Under the pieces are notes generated by a model. It was not told where the DNA came from, ran no database searches, and worked only from the letters and a program-made list of their open reading frames with translations. From contig NZ_QVAI01000011.1 of the NCBI RefSeq assembly GCF_003427025.1, positions 124,001 to 188,000 on the forward strand: a DNA stretch of 64,000 nucleotides. The letters are read 5' to 3'. Below are positions 52,690 through 61,156 of the stretch, piece after piece; positions within the stretch are counted from its first letter, which is position 1, and every line of letters begins with the position of its first letter. The DNA is from Jiangella endophytica. Lineage in GTDB: Bacteria; Actinomycetota; Actinomycetes; Jiangellales; Jiangellaceae. Made by a program: the position numbers and the translations under genes.

Positions 52690-53805
52690 TCACGCAGCAG
52701 CGGGCCGAGAAGGCGCCGGCTGATGCCGCCGGCATCCTCCGGCACGTCCGCGGCGCTCGCCTGCACGGTCATCACGTAGAGCTCCCGGTCGAGCGGCCTC
52801 GGGTCGCCGCCGGCGAGCAGCGTCGCCGACCCGGATCCAGTCGCCGGCCGTCAGATCGGGGGCGAAGCCGGCCCGGCCACGCCTCGTCAGCGCGCGCCCG
52901 GCCGCGGCCGCGACACGTTCGGGCTCCAGCGCCCAGTGGCGCGGCGCCGATGGCCGGACGACCAGGGCGAGGTGGCCGTTGCGGCGGTCCGCCCCGGGGA
53001 CTCCGGTGGCGGTGAGCCGCGTCAGCTCATCCATCAGGTCGGCGCGACGACGGCGTGCGAGGAACCGCGAAGCGGTGGCGCGAGGAGCGCTCCGCTTCGG
53101 CCGGAGCCGGCGCCGCACCATGACCCAGCCGACCCAGCCGGTCAGGACGAGCCCGGCCACACCGAGCGGTGTCGGCCGTGGGAAGGCGAACTGCACCAGC
53201 AAGCCCAGGGCGCTGACACCGAACGCCGCCATCGCGATACCGGGCTCCACTTCGGCGAGCCCGGCCCGGACCCACGACCTGCGCCGGCGCGCGCTGCGGA
53301 CGGCGATGTCCGTCGCCCAAGCCGCACCGCCGAGGAACGTCAGCGCGGCGAAACCGTCGGCCGGAACGGCCTGCCAGGGATGCGCCGTCGTCTCCAGCAC
53401 GGTCCCGGAGGGCAGCCGAACCCACACCGCCTCGGAGCCGGCGAACAGAACCTCGACCATCGCGCCGGCCCGCAACTCGTCACGACCGGCTTGCCGGCGG
53501 AACTCCACCTCCAGCCGTCGCTCGTACGGTCCGCGCGGCCAGTCGCCCTGGACGTCCAGTTGCCACGTCCGGATTCCGGTGGAGCGGTTGCCACGGCGGT
53601 CGAGCGTCGATTCCGGCATCGCGTCACGGCTGGTGAGGCAGCTGGTGTCGAATTCACGGACGCACCGGGCGATGCCGGTCGGCTCGGCGGGGCGGGCGAA
53701 CGCCCGCACCGCCTCGGCGGCGAACACCAGGCCCGCAAGGGCCGCGACAAGAGCCACGACGAGCCACAGGAACGGCCGGTTGAACCAACCTGTCCACCGC
53801 CGCAC
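52690..53805 (-). CDS. Membrane protein of unknown function, C-terminus apparently frameshifted
   Basis: Continuous frame of 371 codons. It has one helix near the N-terminus (FLWLVVALVAALAGLVFAAEAV), an extracytoplasmic region with two cysteines (ARCVREFDTSCLT), a second helix pair around residues 145-230, and a cytoplasmic tail with DELTRLTATGVPGADRRNGHLALVV. After DLTAGDWIRV the frame becomes arginine-rich nonsense. Another frame continues with SATLLAGGDPRPLDRELYVM and stops at 52665-52667, so one or two bases seem missing or added near 52830-52860. The family is not recognised. Confidence 0.7.
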   Translation of the reverse strand: MRRWTGWFNRPFLWLVVALVAALAGLVFAAEAVRAFARPAEPTGIARCVREFDTSCLTSRDAMPESTLDRRGNRSTGIRTWQLDVQGDWPRGPYERRLEVEFRRQAGRDELRAGAMVEVLFAGSEAVWVRLPSGTVLETTAHPWQAVPADGFAALTFLGGAAWATDIAVRSARRRRSWVRAGLAEVEPGIAMAAFGVSALGLLVQFAFPRPTPLGVAGLVLTGWVGWVMVRRRLRPKRSAPRATASRFLARRRRADLMDELTRLTATGVPGADRRNGHLALVVRPSAPRHWALEPERVAAAAGRALTRRGRAGFAPDLTAGDWIRVGDAARRRRPEAARPGALRDDRAGERRGRAGGCRRHQPAPSRPAAA

Positions 53806-53923
53806 GCGCCCCTCCCCGTCGCCGGTGCGCGCAGCCTATCCCTGGAACCGCAGGTCAGGGATCTCGTCCTCGGGGACAGCGGTCCGGCACCTCAGGTGGA
53901 GGCCCCGGACCGGCCGCCGTTCC

Positions 53924-53929
53924 TAGCGT
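53924..53929 (+). promoter_or_regulatory. TAGCGT -10 of the Van-like operon
   Basis: TAGCGT ends seven bases before ATG 53937, the same arrangement as at several other genes in this window. It implies that the six-gene operon is read from a leaderless transcript. I see no clear -35 or operator. Confidence 0.55.
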
Positions 53930-53936
53930 GCTGGAC

Positions 53937-54569
53937 ATGACGATTCTCCTGTCCGACCCGCGGGTCGCAGCCATACCGGTCGCCGACGAGGGCGAGCCGC
54001 TGGTCGAGCTCACCCCGTCGTTCGGCCTGGCCCGCGCGCGGGTGCGGGTCTCGCTGGCCCAGCGGCTCCTCCTCGCTCGCGACCGGCTGCCCGAGGGCGT
54101 CGGCCTGCGGGTGGTCGAGGGGCACCGCAGCGTCGCGGACCAGCGTGCGATCATCGCCCGCTACGCCGCCGAGCTGTCCGCCGTCCACCCCGGCCTCGAC
54201 CGAGACCTCGCCGAGCTCGAGCGGCTCACCAGCCGGTTCGTCTCCCCCGTCGCCGTCGCGCCGCACGTCGCGGGCGCGGCGGTCGATCTCACCCTGGTCG
54301 ACGGCGACGGGCGGGAGCTGGACCTCGGCACGCCGATCGACGCCACGCCGGAGCAGAGCGACGGCGCCTGCTACTTCGCGGCGCGCAACGTCTCGGCCGA
54401 CGCACGGGTGCACCGCGCACTGCTGGCCGACGTCCTCGGCTCGGCCGGGCTGGTGAACTACCCGACCGAGTGGTGGCACTGGAGCTACGGCGACCGCTAC
54501 TGGGCCCTGACGACCGGCGCGCCGGCCGCGCTGTACGGCCCGATCGGCGCCCACCTGGTGGCGGCATGA
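53937..54569 (+). CDS. VanX-like D-Ala-D-Ala dipeptidase (M15D)
   Basis: A 210-residue zinc peptidase without signal peptide, hence cytoplasmic. The zinc and catalytic motifs are present: H110 and D117 in PHVAGAAVDLTL, catalytic E178 and zinc ligand H181 in EWWHWSYGD. R64 in the EGHRS turn matches the substrate arginine of the family. VanX and DdpX hydrolyse free D-Ala-D-Ala, removing the normal peptidoglycan precursor. It is the first gene of a coupled operon with racemase and D-Ala ligase, just as expected for precursor switching; a recycling role like DdpX is the alternative. An in-frame GTG at 53928 is less likely because it overlaps the -10. Confidence 0.85.
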   Translation: MTILLSDPRVAAIPVADEGEPLVELTPSFGLARARVRVSLAQRLLLARDRLPEGVGLRVVEGHRSVADQRAIIARYAAELSAVHPGLDRDLAELERLTSRFVSPVAVAPHVAGAAVDLTLVDGDGRELDLGTPIDATPEQSDGACYFAARNVSADARVHRALLADVLGSAGLVNYPTEWWHWSYGDRYWALTTGAPAALYGPIGAHLVAA

Positions 54570-55726
54570 TCGCCGCCGCGACGATCGACGCACGCCCGCG
54601 AGCCGCCGCCGTGACCAACCGCCCCCTGCTCACCGCCGACCTCGCCGCCGTCGCCGCCAACACCCGCGACCTCGCCGCCCATGCGCCCGGCGCCGCGCTG
54701 ATGGCGGTCGTCAAGGCGGACGGGTTCGGGCACGGCGCCGTGGACGTCGCCCGGACGGCGCTCGCCGCGGGCGCGACCCGGCTCGGCGTCACCAGCGTCG
54801 ACGAGGCGCTGGCGCTGCGGGCGGCCGGCATCGCCGCGCCGATCCTGAGCTGGCTGAACCCGGTCGACGCGGACTTCGGCGCGGCCGTCGCGGCGGGCAT
54901 CGACCTGGCCGTCGCGAGCCGCCCGCACCTGGAAGCCGTCGCCGCGGCGGGCGCCGGACCGGCCCGCGTCCACCTGCACCTCGACACCGGCATGGCCCGC
55001 GACGGCGCCCCGCCGGCCGAGTGGGCGCAGCTCTGCGGCGCCGCCCGCCTCGCCGAGCAGCGCGGGCAGCTCCGTGTCGACGGCGTCATGGGCCACCTGG
55101 CCTGCGCGGACGTCCCCGCCGACCGGGCCAACGCGACCGGCCGGACCCGGTTCGCCTGGGGCGTCGAGGTGGCCCGGTCGTCCGGGCTGCGGCCGGCGCA
55201 CCGGCACCTCGCCGCGACCGCCGCCACCCTCACCGACCCCCGCACGCACCACACGCTGGTCCGGATCGGAGCCGGTCTGTTCGGCATCGACCCCTCGCGG
55301 ACGGTGCGCCTGCGGCCCGCGCTGACGCTGACCGCTCCACTCGTCGGCGTCCGCAGGGTCCGGGCCGGAACGCCGGTCGGCTACGGGCACGCGTGGACGG
55401 CGCCCGCCGCGACACACCTGGGCCTGCTGCCGCTGGGCTACGCCGACGGGCTGCCGCGGGCCGCGTCCGGGCGGGCCGAAGTGCTGGTCCGCGGCCGGCG
55501 CCGCCGGCTCGTCGGGCTGCTCTCGATGGACCAGGCGGTCGTCGACCTCGGCGACGACGCGGTCGCGCCCGGCGAGGTCGCGACGCTGTTCGGCCCCGGC
55601 GACGACGGCGAGCCGACGGCCGCCGAGTGGGCCGCCTGGGCCGGGACCATCGAGCACGAGATCGTCACCGGCATCGGCCCCCGCGTCGCTCGCGAGAGCG
55701 TCGCCGTGCTGCGGAGCGTCCGATGA
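54566..55726 (+). CDS. Alanine (or serine) racemase, PLP-dependent
   Basis: A 386-residue fold-type III PLP enzyme. The PLP lysine is K50 in VVKADGFGHG and the opposing catalytic tyrosine is Y273 in PVGYGHAW. The C-terminal beta-domain contains MDQAVVDLGDDAVAPGEVATLFG. It interconverts L- and D-alanine, or serine if VanT-like. It is soluble, unlike VanT of enterococci in which a membrane acyltransferase-like domain precedes the racemase; here that domain is encoded separately at 56673-57770. The phenylalanine in GFGHG replaces the usual tyrosine. ATGA overlaps join it to both neighbours. Confidence 0.88.
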   Translation: MIAAATIDARPRAAAVTNRPLLTADLAAVAANTRDLAAHAPGAALMAVVKADGFGHGAVDVARTALAAGATRLGVTSVDEALALRAAGIAAPILSWLNPVDADFGAAVAAGIDLAVASRPHLEAVAAAGAGPARVHLHLDTGMARDGAPPAEWAQLCGAARLAEQRGQLRVDGVMGHLACADVPADRANATGRTRFAWGVEVARSSGLRPAHRHLAATAATLTDPRTHHTLVRIGAGLFGIDPSRTVRLRPALTLTAPLVGVRRVRAGTPVGYGHAWTAPAATHLGLLPLGYADGLPRAASGRAEVLVRGRRRRLVGLLSMDQAVVDLGDDAVAPGEVATLFGPGDDGEPTAAEWAAWAGTIEHEIVTGIGPRVARESVAVLRSVR

Positions 55727-56676
55727 ACGCCCGCGGCGCCGCCCGGGTCGCCGTCATCGGCGGCGGGCAGAACTGCGAGCACGACGTGTCGCTGGCCTCG
55801 GCCTCCGCCGTCGCCGACGCCCTCGAGACCGCCGGCTACGCCGTCGTCAGGCTCACCATCGAGCGCGACGGCGGCTGGCGGCACGGCGCCGGCGGCTGCC
55901 CCGCCGACCTCGCCGACGCGGTCCACGTGCTGCGGACCTGCGACGTCGCCGTCCCCGTCCTGCACGGGCCGCGCGGCGAGGACGGCGCGCTCGCCGCGCT
56001 GTGCGAGCTCGCCGGCGTTCCCTACGTCGGCTCCGGCGTGCTGGCCGGCGCGTTGGCGATGGACAAGTGGGCGACGAAGCTGGTCGCGGCCGACCTCGGG
56101 ATCGCTACCGCGCCCGGCGTGCTGCTGACCCCGTCGACGGCGCCCGGCTACCGCTGGACCCGTCCGGTCGTCGTCAAGCCGGTCGCCGCGGGGTCCAGCC
56201 AGGGCGTCACCCTCGTCGAGTCGCCCGGCGAGCTCCCCCAGGCGCTCGACGGCGCCTTCGCGCTCGACCGCCGCGTCCTCGTCGAGGACGTCGTCGCCGG
56301 CCGCGAGGTGGACGTCGCCGTCCTCGGCCGCCCGGACGGGTCGCGCACCGTCGCGCCCGCGCTGGAGATCGTCGTCGACGGGCTGTTCGACTTCGCGACG
56401 AAGTACGGCGGCGCCGCCGACTTCCGCATCCCCGCCGAGCTGGCCGACACCGAGCGCAAGGAGCTGGAGGACGCCGCCGTCGCGATGTTCGACGCGCTCG
56501 GCTGCGCGGGCGTCGCCCGGGTCGACTTCTTCCTGACCGCGGCCGGACCGGTGCTCAACGAGGTCAACACGATGCCCGGGTTCACCGAGCAGTCGCAGGT
56601 CCCGAAGATGTTCGCCGCCGCGGGCGTCTCCTACGCCGATCTGCTCGACCTGCTCGTCCGCGACGTCATCGGATGA
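55723..56676 (+). CDS. D-Ala-D-X ligase, VanC/VanG-like
   Basis: A 317-residue ATP-grasp ligase. The N-terminal domain carries GGGQNCEHDVSLASASAV, HGPRGEDGAL and ALAMDKWATKLVAADLGIATAP; the centre has VKPVAAGSSQG (151-161); the C-terminus has RVDFF and NEVNTMPGFTEQSQVPKM. The omega loop LFDFATKY (221-228) and the MDKW/GIATAP region resemble D-Ala-D-Ser ligases VanC and VanG (FFDFEEKY) more than VanA-type D-Ala-D-Lac ligases, which lack the KY pair. An ordinary D-Ala-D-Ala ligase (YDYEAKY) cannot be excluded. It overlaps both neighbours by four bases. Confidence 0.82.
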   Translation: MNARGAARVAVIGGGQNCEHDVSLASASAVADALETAGYAVVRLTIERDGGWRHGAGGCPADLADAVHVLRTCDVAVPVLHGPRGEDGALAALCELAGVPYVGSGVLAGALAMDKWATKLVAADLGIATAPGVLLTPSTAPGYRWTRPVVVKPVAAGSSQGVTLVESPGELPQALDGAFALDRRVLVEDVVAGREVDVAVLGRPDGSRTVAPALEIVVDGLFDFATKYGGAADFRIPAELADTERKELEDAAVAMFDALGCAGVARVDFFLTAAGPVLNEVNTMPGFTEQSQVPKMFAAAGVSYADLLDLLVRDVIG

Positions 56677-57770
56677 GCCGCCGGATCGACGGGCTGGACC
56701 TGATCCGCGGCATCGCGGTCGGCCTGGTCATGCTCCGGCACGCGTTCCCCGGCCCGTTCGCCGGGGCCGGCGTGGTCGGTGTCGTCATGTTCTTCGCGCT
56801 GTCCGGCTACCTGATCACCGGGCTCCTCGTCGACGAGCTGGGCCGGACCGGGCGGATCGACTACCGCCGCTTCTACGCGCGACGCGCGCGCCGGCTGGTG
56901 CCGCCGCTGCTGGTGCTGGTCGCGGGCGTCGTGGTCGTGACGCTCACCTTGGACCCGCTGGGCGACCGCGCCGAGCTGCCGAAGACGGTGCTGGCGGCGC
57001 TGACGTGGACCGGCAACCTGCCGTTCGGCCACGCCAGCGACGCGACGTTCCACCTCTGGACGCTGGCGACGGAGGAGCAGTTCTACCTGCTGTGGCCGGC
57101 GCTGCTGGCGGTCGCGTTCGCCCGCGGCCGGGTGCGTTCGGCGCTGGTCGTGACGGCTGCCGCGTGCGGGCTGGCGTGCGTCGCGACGCTGGTCTGGCTG
57201 CGCTCGGACCCGGACCTCGCCTATGCGCTGCCGACGTCGTGGGCGGTGTGCTTCGTGATCGGTGCGGCGGCGCGGGTGTACCAGGACCGCTGGTCGGCGC
57301 CGCGGGGTCATGGCCCGCCCGGCTGGGAGGGAGTCCCACCCTACGGGCGGGCACCGACACCCACCGCGCGCACGCCCACACCGGCCGGGCGGGCGCCGGC
57401 GTCGATCGCCGTCGTCGCCGCTCTGACCGGCCTCGCGGTGCTCAGCGTGGTTCCATTACGGGGACACGCCCTCACCTACCTCGCCGGAGGCCCGACCATC
57501 GCCGCGCTCACCGCCGTCCTGCTGCTGGCCTGGCGCGGCTGGGCCGACGTGACGACGCCGGCGCTGCGGGCGCTGGTGTGGCTCGGGACGGTGTCGTACG
57601 CCGCGTACCTCTGGAACTACCCGCTGACCCTCTGGCTGCGACCGCACGCCGGCGCCGTCGCCGGGCCGCTCGCCCTCGTCCTCACGCTGGTCGCGGCCGA
57701 GCTGAGCCGTCGCTACGTCGAGCAGCCGCTCGCGCGCCGCGCCGTCCGGTACCGGGCGGTGGCGACGTGA
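56673..57770 (+). CDS. Acyltransferase-3 family integral membrane protein
   Basis: A 365-residue protein of about ten helices. The Acyl_transf_3 marks are GLDLIRGIAVGLVMLRHAFP (catalytic-site histidine), FFALSGYLITGLLVDE, YARRARRLVPPLLV and LWTLATEEQFYLLWP. Such proteins O-acylate sugars, or, as the N-terminal half of VanT, help supply D-serine. A Pro/Arg-rich loop of about 45 residues (near 210-255) looks like an insertion. The ATGA overlap with the ligase and GTGA overlap with the kinase place it firmly in the Van-like operon. Its function may be cell-wall acylation instead. Confidence 0.85.
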   Translation: MSRRIDGLDLIRGIAVGLVMLRHAFPGPFAGAGVVGVVMFFALSGYLITGLLVDELGRTGRIDYRRFYARRARRLVPPLLVLVAGVVVVTLTLDPLGDRAELPKTVLAALTWTGNLPFGHASDATFHLWTLATEEQFYLLWPALLAVAFARGRVRSALVVTAAACGLACVATLVWLRSDPDLAYALPTSWAVCFVIGAAARVYQDRWSAPRGHGPPGWEGVPPYGRAPTPTARTPTPAGRAPASIAVVAALTGLAVLSVVPLRGHALTYLAGGPTIAALTAVLLLAWRGWADVTTPALRALVWLGTVSYAAYLWNYPLTLWLRPHAGAVAGPLALVLTLVAAELSRRYVEQPLARRAVRYRAVAT

Positions 57771-59002
57771 CGACGACCTGGCGGGCATGGGTGCCCGACA
57801 TCGTCGCGGCGGCGATCGTCGCGGTGCTCGGGCTTTACGAGGCGGCGACGGCGGACGTGCTGCCGGAGTGGCGCATCGAGCTGGCGTTCGTCGCCGTCGG
57901 CACGGCGGTCGCCGTCGGGCTGAGCCGCCGGTTGCCGGCCGCCGCGCTCGCGCTGGTGTGGGCCGTGTGCGGGCTGCAGCTGCTGAGCGGCATCGACCTC
58001 ATGCTGGTACAGGTCGCCATCGCCGCGGTCGCGTTCGGGACGGCGCGCTGGGGCAGTGCGGCGACGGTGTGGCTGAGCGCGCTCTCCATCCCGGTCGCCG
58101 CGGTGATCGTCAGCGTCATCGTCAACTCACGCGGCCTCGGCGGGCTGGCCGACCTCGCCGGCAACCACGGCCTCCTCGAGACCGTCCGCAGCCTCAGCAT
58201 CACCTGGCAGCTCGCCGCCGTCGTCATGGGCATGGCGACGCTCGGGGCGCCCTGGCTGGTGGGGCTCGCGCTGCGCTTCGGCGACCGCGCCCGCACGTCG
58301 AAGGCGTCGCAGGAGGCCGCCGAGGAGGACGCCGCGCGCGCCGTCAGCGAGACCGAGCAGGCGCGCGAGATCGCCCGGCTGCGCGAAGACCAGGCACGGC
58401 TGGCCAACGACGTGCACGATGTGGTGGGGCACTCGCTGGCGGTCATCCTGGCGCAGGCCGAGTCCGCCCAATACCTCGACGACACCGACCCGAAGGCACT
58501 GAAGGACACCATGGCGAAGATCGCGACGTCGGCGCGGACCTCGCTGCGCGACGTCCGGCAGGTGCTGGCCGACACCGAGCAGCGGCCCGCTCAGCCGGCC
58601 GGCCTCGACACCCTGGTCGACGGCGTCCGCGCGAGCGGGCACGAGGTGGTGTCGACCGAGATCGGGATGCCGCGGCCGCTGCCGCCGGAGCTGGAGGTGG
58701 TCGCGTTCCGGGTGCTGCAGGAGATGCTGACCAACGCGATCAAGCACGGCCGCCGCGACGCCCCGGTCCGGGTCGAGCGGCACTGGGAGGGCGAGCTGCG
58801 CATCGAGGTCCGCAACGTCGTCGCGGCGTCGCCGTTCGCGGCCGCGGGCGCCGCCGACCCGGCCGGCGGGTCCGGCCTGGACGGTATGCGCCGGCGCCTC
58901 GAGTCCGTGGGCGGGCGCCTCGACGTCCGCCGCCGCGACGAGGAGAGCGGGACGACGTTCACGGCGACGGCGTGGGTGCCGGTCCGGGCGGGCGGCGCAT
59001 GA
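57767..59002 (+). CDS. Sensor histidine kinase, NarL/DesK type (HisKA_3)
   Basis: A 411-residue kinase with about five or six helices in residues 8-170 and little extracytoplasmic sequence. A coiled-coil linker (175-210) leads to phosphoacceptor H217 in LANDVHDVVGHSLAVILAQAESA. The ATPase domain has LQEMLTNAIKHG and GSGLDGMRRRLESVGG. This small-sensor architecture often detects membrane or cell-envelope stress. It is translationally coupled to the acyltransferase and to its response regulator. It differs from VanS kinases of enterococci, which have an OmpR-type partner. Confidence 0.92.
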   Translation: MTTTWRAWVPDIVAAAIVAVLGLYEAATADVLPEWRIELAFVAVGTAVAVGLSRRLPAAALALVWAVCGLQLLSGIDLMLVQVAIAAVAFGTARWGSAATVWLSALSIPVAAVIVSVIVNSRGLGGLADLAGNHGLLETVRSLSITWQLAAVVMGMATLGAPWLVGLALRFGDRARTSKASQEAAEEDAARAVSETEQAREIARLREDQARLANDVHDVVGHSLAVILAQAESAQYLDDTDPKALKDTMAKIATSARTSLRDVRQVLADTEQRPAQPAGLDTLVDGVRASGHEVVSTEIGMPRPLPPELEVVAFRVLQEMLTNAIKHGRRDAPVRVERHWEGELRIEVRNVVAASPFAAAGAADPAGGSGLDGMRRRLESVGGRLDVRRRDEESGTTFTATAWVPVRAGGA

Positions 59003-59670
59003 CCGCTGACATCCGGGTGCTCCTGGTCGACGACCAGGAGCTGTTCCGTGAGGGCGTCCGGGTCATCGTCGGCGCCCAGGACGGCATGACGGTGGTCGGC
59101 TCGGCCGGCGACGGGCTCGAGGCGGTCCGTCTGGTCGACCAGCTCTCCCCCGACGTCGTTCTCATGGACATCCGGATGCCCGACATGGACGGTGTCGAGG
59201 CGACCCGGCAGATCTTCCTTCCCGACCGGGTCGCGCGGCGGTCGCAGCCGGTGCGCGTCGTCGTCCTCACCACCTTCAACCTCGACGACCGCGCGGCGAC
59301 GGCGATCCGCTACGGCGCCAGCGGCTTCCTGCTCAAGGACACCACGCCGCTGCAGCTGCGAGACGCGATCCGGACGGTGTACGCGGGCAATGCGGTGCTC
59401 GCGCCGCAGGACCTCGCGACGCTGCTGGACGGCCAGTTCCGCTCCCGCTCCGCCGTGCCGTCGGCGTACCTGTCGTTGACGGACAAGGAGCGCGAGGTGT
59501 TCACCGCGGTGGCGCGCGGCCTGTCCAACACCGAGATCGCCGGCCTGGTCTTCGCCAGCGAATCGACCGTCAAGACGCACGTCGGCGCCATCCTGCGCAA
59601 GCTCGCCCTGCGCGACCGCGTCCAGATCGTCGTCTTCGCCCACGAGCACGGCCTGCTCGACGGCGCCTAG
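58999..59670 (+). CDS. NarL/LuxR-type response regulator
   Basis: A 223-residue regulator. The receiver has the acidic pair VDDQE, phosphoacceptor D57 in LMDIRMP, T in LTTFNL and K in LKDTTPLQL. The LuxR helix-turn-helix (about 155-215) is LTDKEREVFTAVARGLSNTEIAGLVFASESTVKTHVGAILRKL. It pairs with the kinase encoded immediately upstream. As the last gene of the operon it may autoregulate the leaderless promoter at 53924, which is an inference. Confidence 0.94.
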   Translation: MTADIRVLLVDDQELFREGVRVIVGAQDGMTVVGSAGDGLEAVRLVDQLSPDVVLMDIRMPDMDGVEATRQIFLPDRVARRSQPVRVVVLTTFNLDDRAATAIRYGASGFLLKDTTPLQLRDAIRTVYAGNAVLAPQDLATLLDGQFRSRSAVPSAYLSLTDKEREVFTAVARGLSNTEIAGLVFASESTVKTHVGAILRKLALRDRVQIVVFAHEHGLLDGA

Positions 59671-59760
59671 CGACGCGAAGGCAAGCAGCGAGCAAGGGCG
59701 ACGAAAGCGGGCTCGTCCACGCTGTGCGGCGTACCTGCACGACGACACGAGGAGGACGAC

Positions 59761-60192
59761 GTGCGGACGCGAACACGACGCATGGCCGCGGTGGCGCTGA
59801 GCGGGCTGACGGCGACGGTGGTCGGTGCCGCACCGGCGGCGGCCGACGTGCAGCCGAACGTGACCTGGCGTTCCTACGGATACTCGGAGGCGTCGGAGGA
59901 CGACGTCGGCGGACGCGACGTCTACGCGAGTCTCAACACCGGGACGGGGTCCGCCTACGAGGCGGGTTTCCGGGCCTACGGCGAGTGGTTCTGGGTGCGC
60001 GAGAACCGCACCGACGGCCACGGCCTGCGGGCCTACCTCTCGGTCGAAGGCTTCGGCACGGCGACGTACGTCATCAACACCTCGGGCGACGACTGGAACC
60101 TCAGCTTCCCCGAGGGCCGGGCGGTCTCGGTGAAGGTGTGCATCGACGGCACCAGCACCTGCTCGAACTGGTACGGCGGCGGCCGCACCTGA
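59761..60192 (+). CDS. Small secreted protein of unknown function
   Basis: A 143-residue protein with a Sec signal peptide (RMAAVALSGLTATVVGAAPAAA, cleavage near residue 28) and a beta-rich mature part of about 115 residues with many aromatic residues (WRSYGYSE, YGEWFWVRE) and two cysteines (VCIDGTSTC) that may form a disulphide. I do not recognise the family. GTG 59761 has GAGGAGG upstream; ATG 59782 is possible. It follows the response regulator by 90 bases and may be separately expressed. Confidence 0.75.
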   Translation: MRTRTRRMAAVALSGLTATVVGAAPAAADVQPNVTWRSYGYSEASEDDVGGRDVYASLNTGTGSAYEAGFRAYGEWFWVRENRTDGHGLRAYLSVEGFGTATYVINTSGDDWNLSFPEGRAVSVKVCIDGTSTCSNWYGGGRT

Positions 60193-60221
60193 CCTGGACC
60201 GACAGGCGGGTGAATTGCCGC

Positions 60222-60227
60222 TAGAGT
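60222..60227 (+). promoter_or_regulatory. TAGAGT -10 of the lipoprotein gene
   Basis: TAGAGT ends six bases before GTG 60234, implying leaderless transcription of the lipoprotein gene. There is no Shine-Dalgarno sequence in between. Confidence 0.5.
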
Positions 60228-60233
60228 CCGCTC

Positions 60234-61151
60234 GTGGCAGTCCACCTTCGAACACCTGGGACACCGCGTCTGACGGTCCGTGCCGCCGCCGGTCTCAGCG
60301 TCCTCGCGCTCTTCGCCGCCGGTTGCGGCGGCGAGTCCGCTCCTGCGGAGGCCGAGGACGACAGACCGGCGGCCGGCTCGGCCACGCCGGCCGCGACGGA
60401 CGCGCCGGAGGTCGTGCCGTGGGCCGAGATCGAGACCTATCTCGCGGCCCGGCATGGCTACTACCGGAAGTTCGACAACCTGGCCGCCGGTGGCGAAGAG
60501 GTCACGATGACCAGTGAACGGGTGCAGTTCGACCTCGACGTCCCGTACCACGACCGGAGCATCGACATCTCCGCCGCGGCGGCGGAGATGTTGCCGGACG
60601 AGCCGCTGACGGGCAGCGGGATCATCCGGTTCGTCACGACCGACACCGTGGTGCTCATGCGGAACCCGGCCGCCCAGGAGCCCTGTGGGACACCGTGGGT
60701 CGACATGACCGCTGCGCTGGAGGACCGCACCGCCGAGTTCGGGCTGCCGCCCGCCGACCCACGGCTCGTCGAACCCTTCGACGTGCTCCGCTCGATCGTC
60801 GGCGAGCCGGAACCGGTCCGGGTCGACGCCGACGGCACGCTGTACGAGATCACCGTGCCGGACGGTGTCGGGCTGTCGCTGTCCGGCGAGGCGCAGACCG
60901 ACCCCGGCATCCTCGCGACGATCGCCGGCATGGAGTCCGCCGGCCAGGTCTGGCTGCCGGCCGACGGCGGGCAGCTGCAGGTGAACGTCGACTACACCGA
61001 CATCGTCATGGCGGTCACGGGGAACCCGGCCCCGGACGACACGACGTACACGTCGTCGTGGTTCATCAACACGGACATCGCCGAGATCCCCACCGACCTG
61101 CCGCCCGACGTGGCCGACCTGTCCTGCATGGACCAGGGAGCGGACGGCTGA
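60234..61151 (+). CDS. Lipoprotein of unknown function
   Basis: A 305-residue lipoprotein. The signal peptide ends in a lipobox (FAAGC) followed by a Glu/Ala/Thr-rich linker. The mature domain, with RVQFDLDVPYHDRSIDIS and two cysteines far apart (EPCGTPW and LSCMDQG), has the alternating strand pattern of LppX/LprG-like or DUF-type lipoproteins, but I cannot name the family. The DUF429 gene follows after five bases. Confidence 0.78.
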   Translation: MAVHLRTPGTPRLTVRAAAGLSVLALFAAGCGGESAPAEAEDDRPAAGSATPAATDAPEVVPWAEIETYLAARHGYYRKFDNLAAGGEEVTMTSERVQFDLDVPYHDRSIDISAAAAEMLPDEPLTGSGIIRFVTTDTVVLMRNPAAQEPCGTPWVDMTAALEDRTAEFGLPPADPRLVEPFDVLRSIVGEPEPVRVDADGTLYEITVPDGVGLSLSGEAQTDPGILATIAGMESAGQVWLPADGGQLQVNVDYTDIVMAVTGNPAPDDTTYTSSWFINTDIAEIPTDLPPDVADLSCMDQGADG

Positions 61152-61156
61152 GCGCC

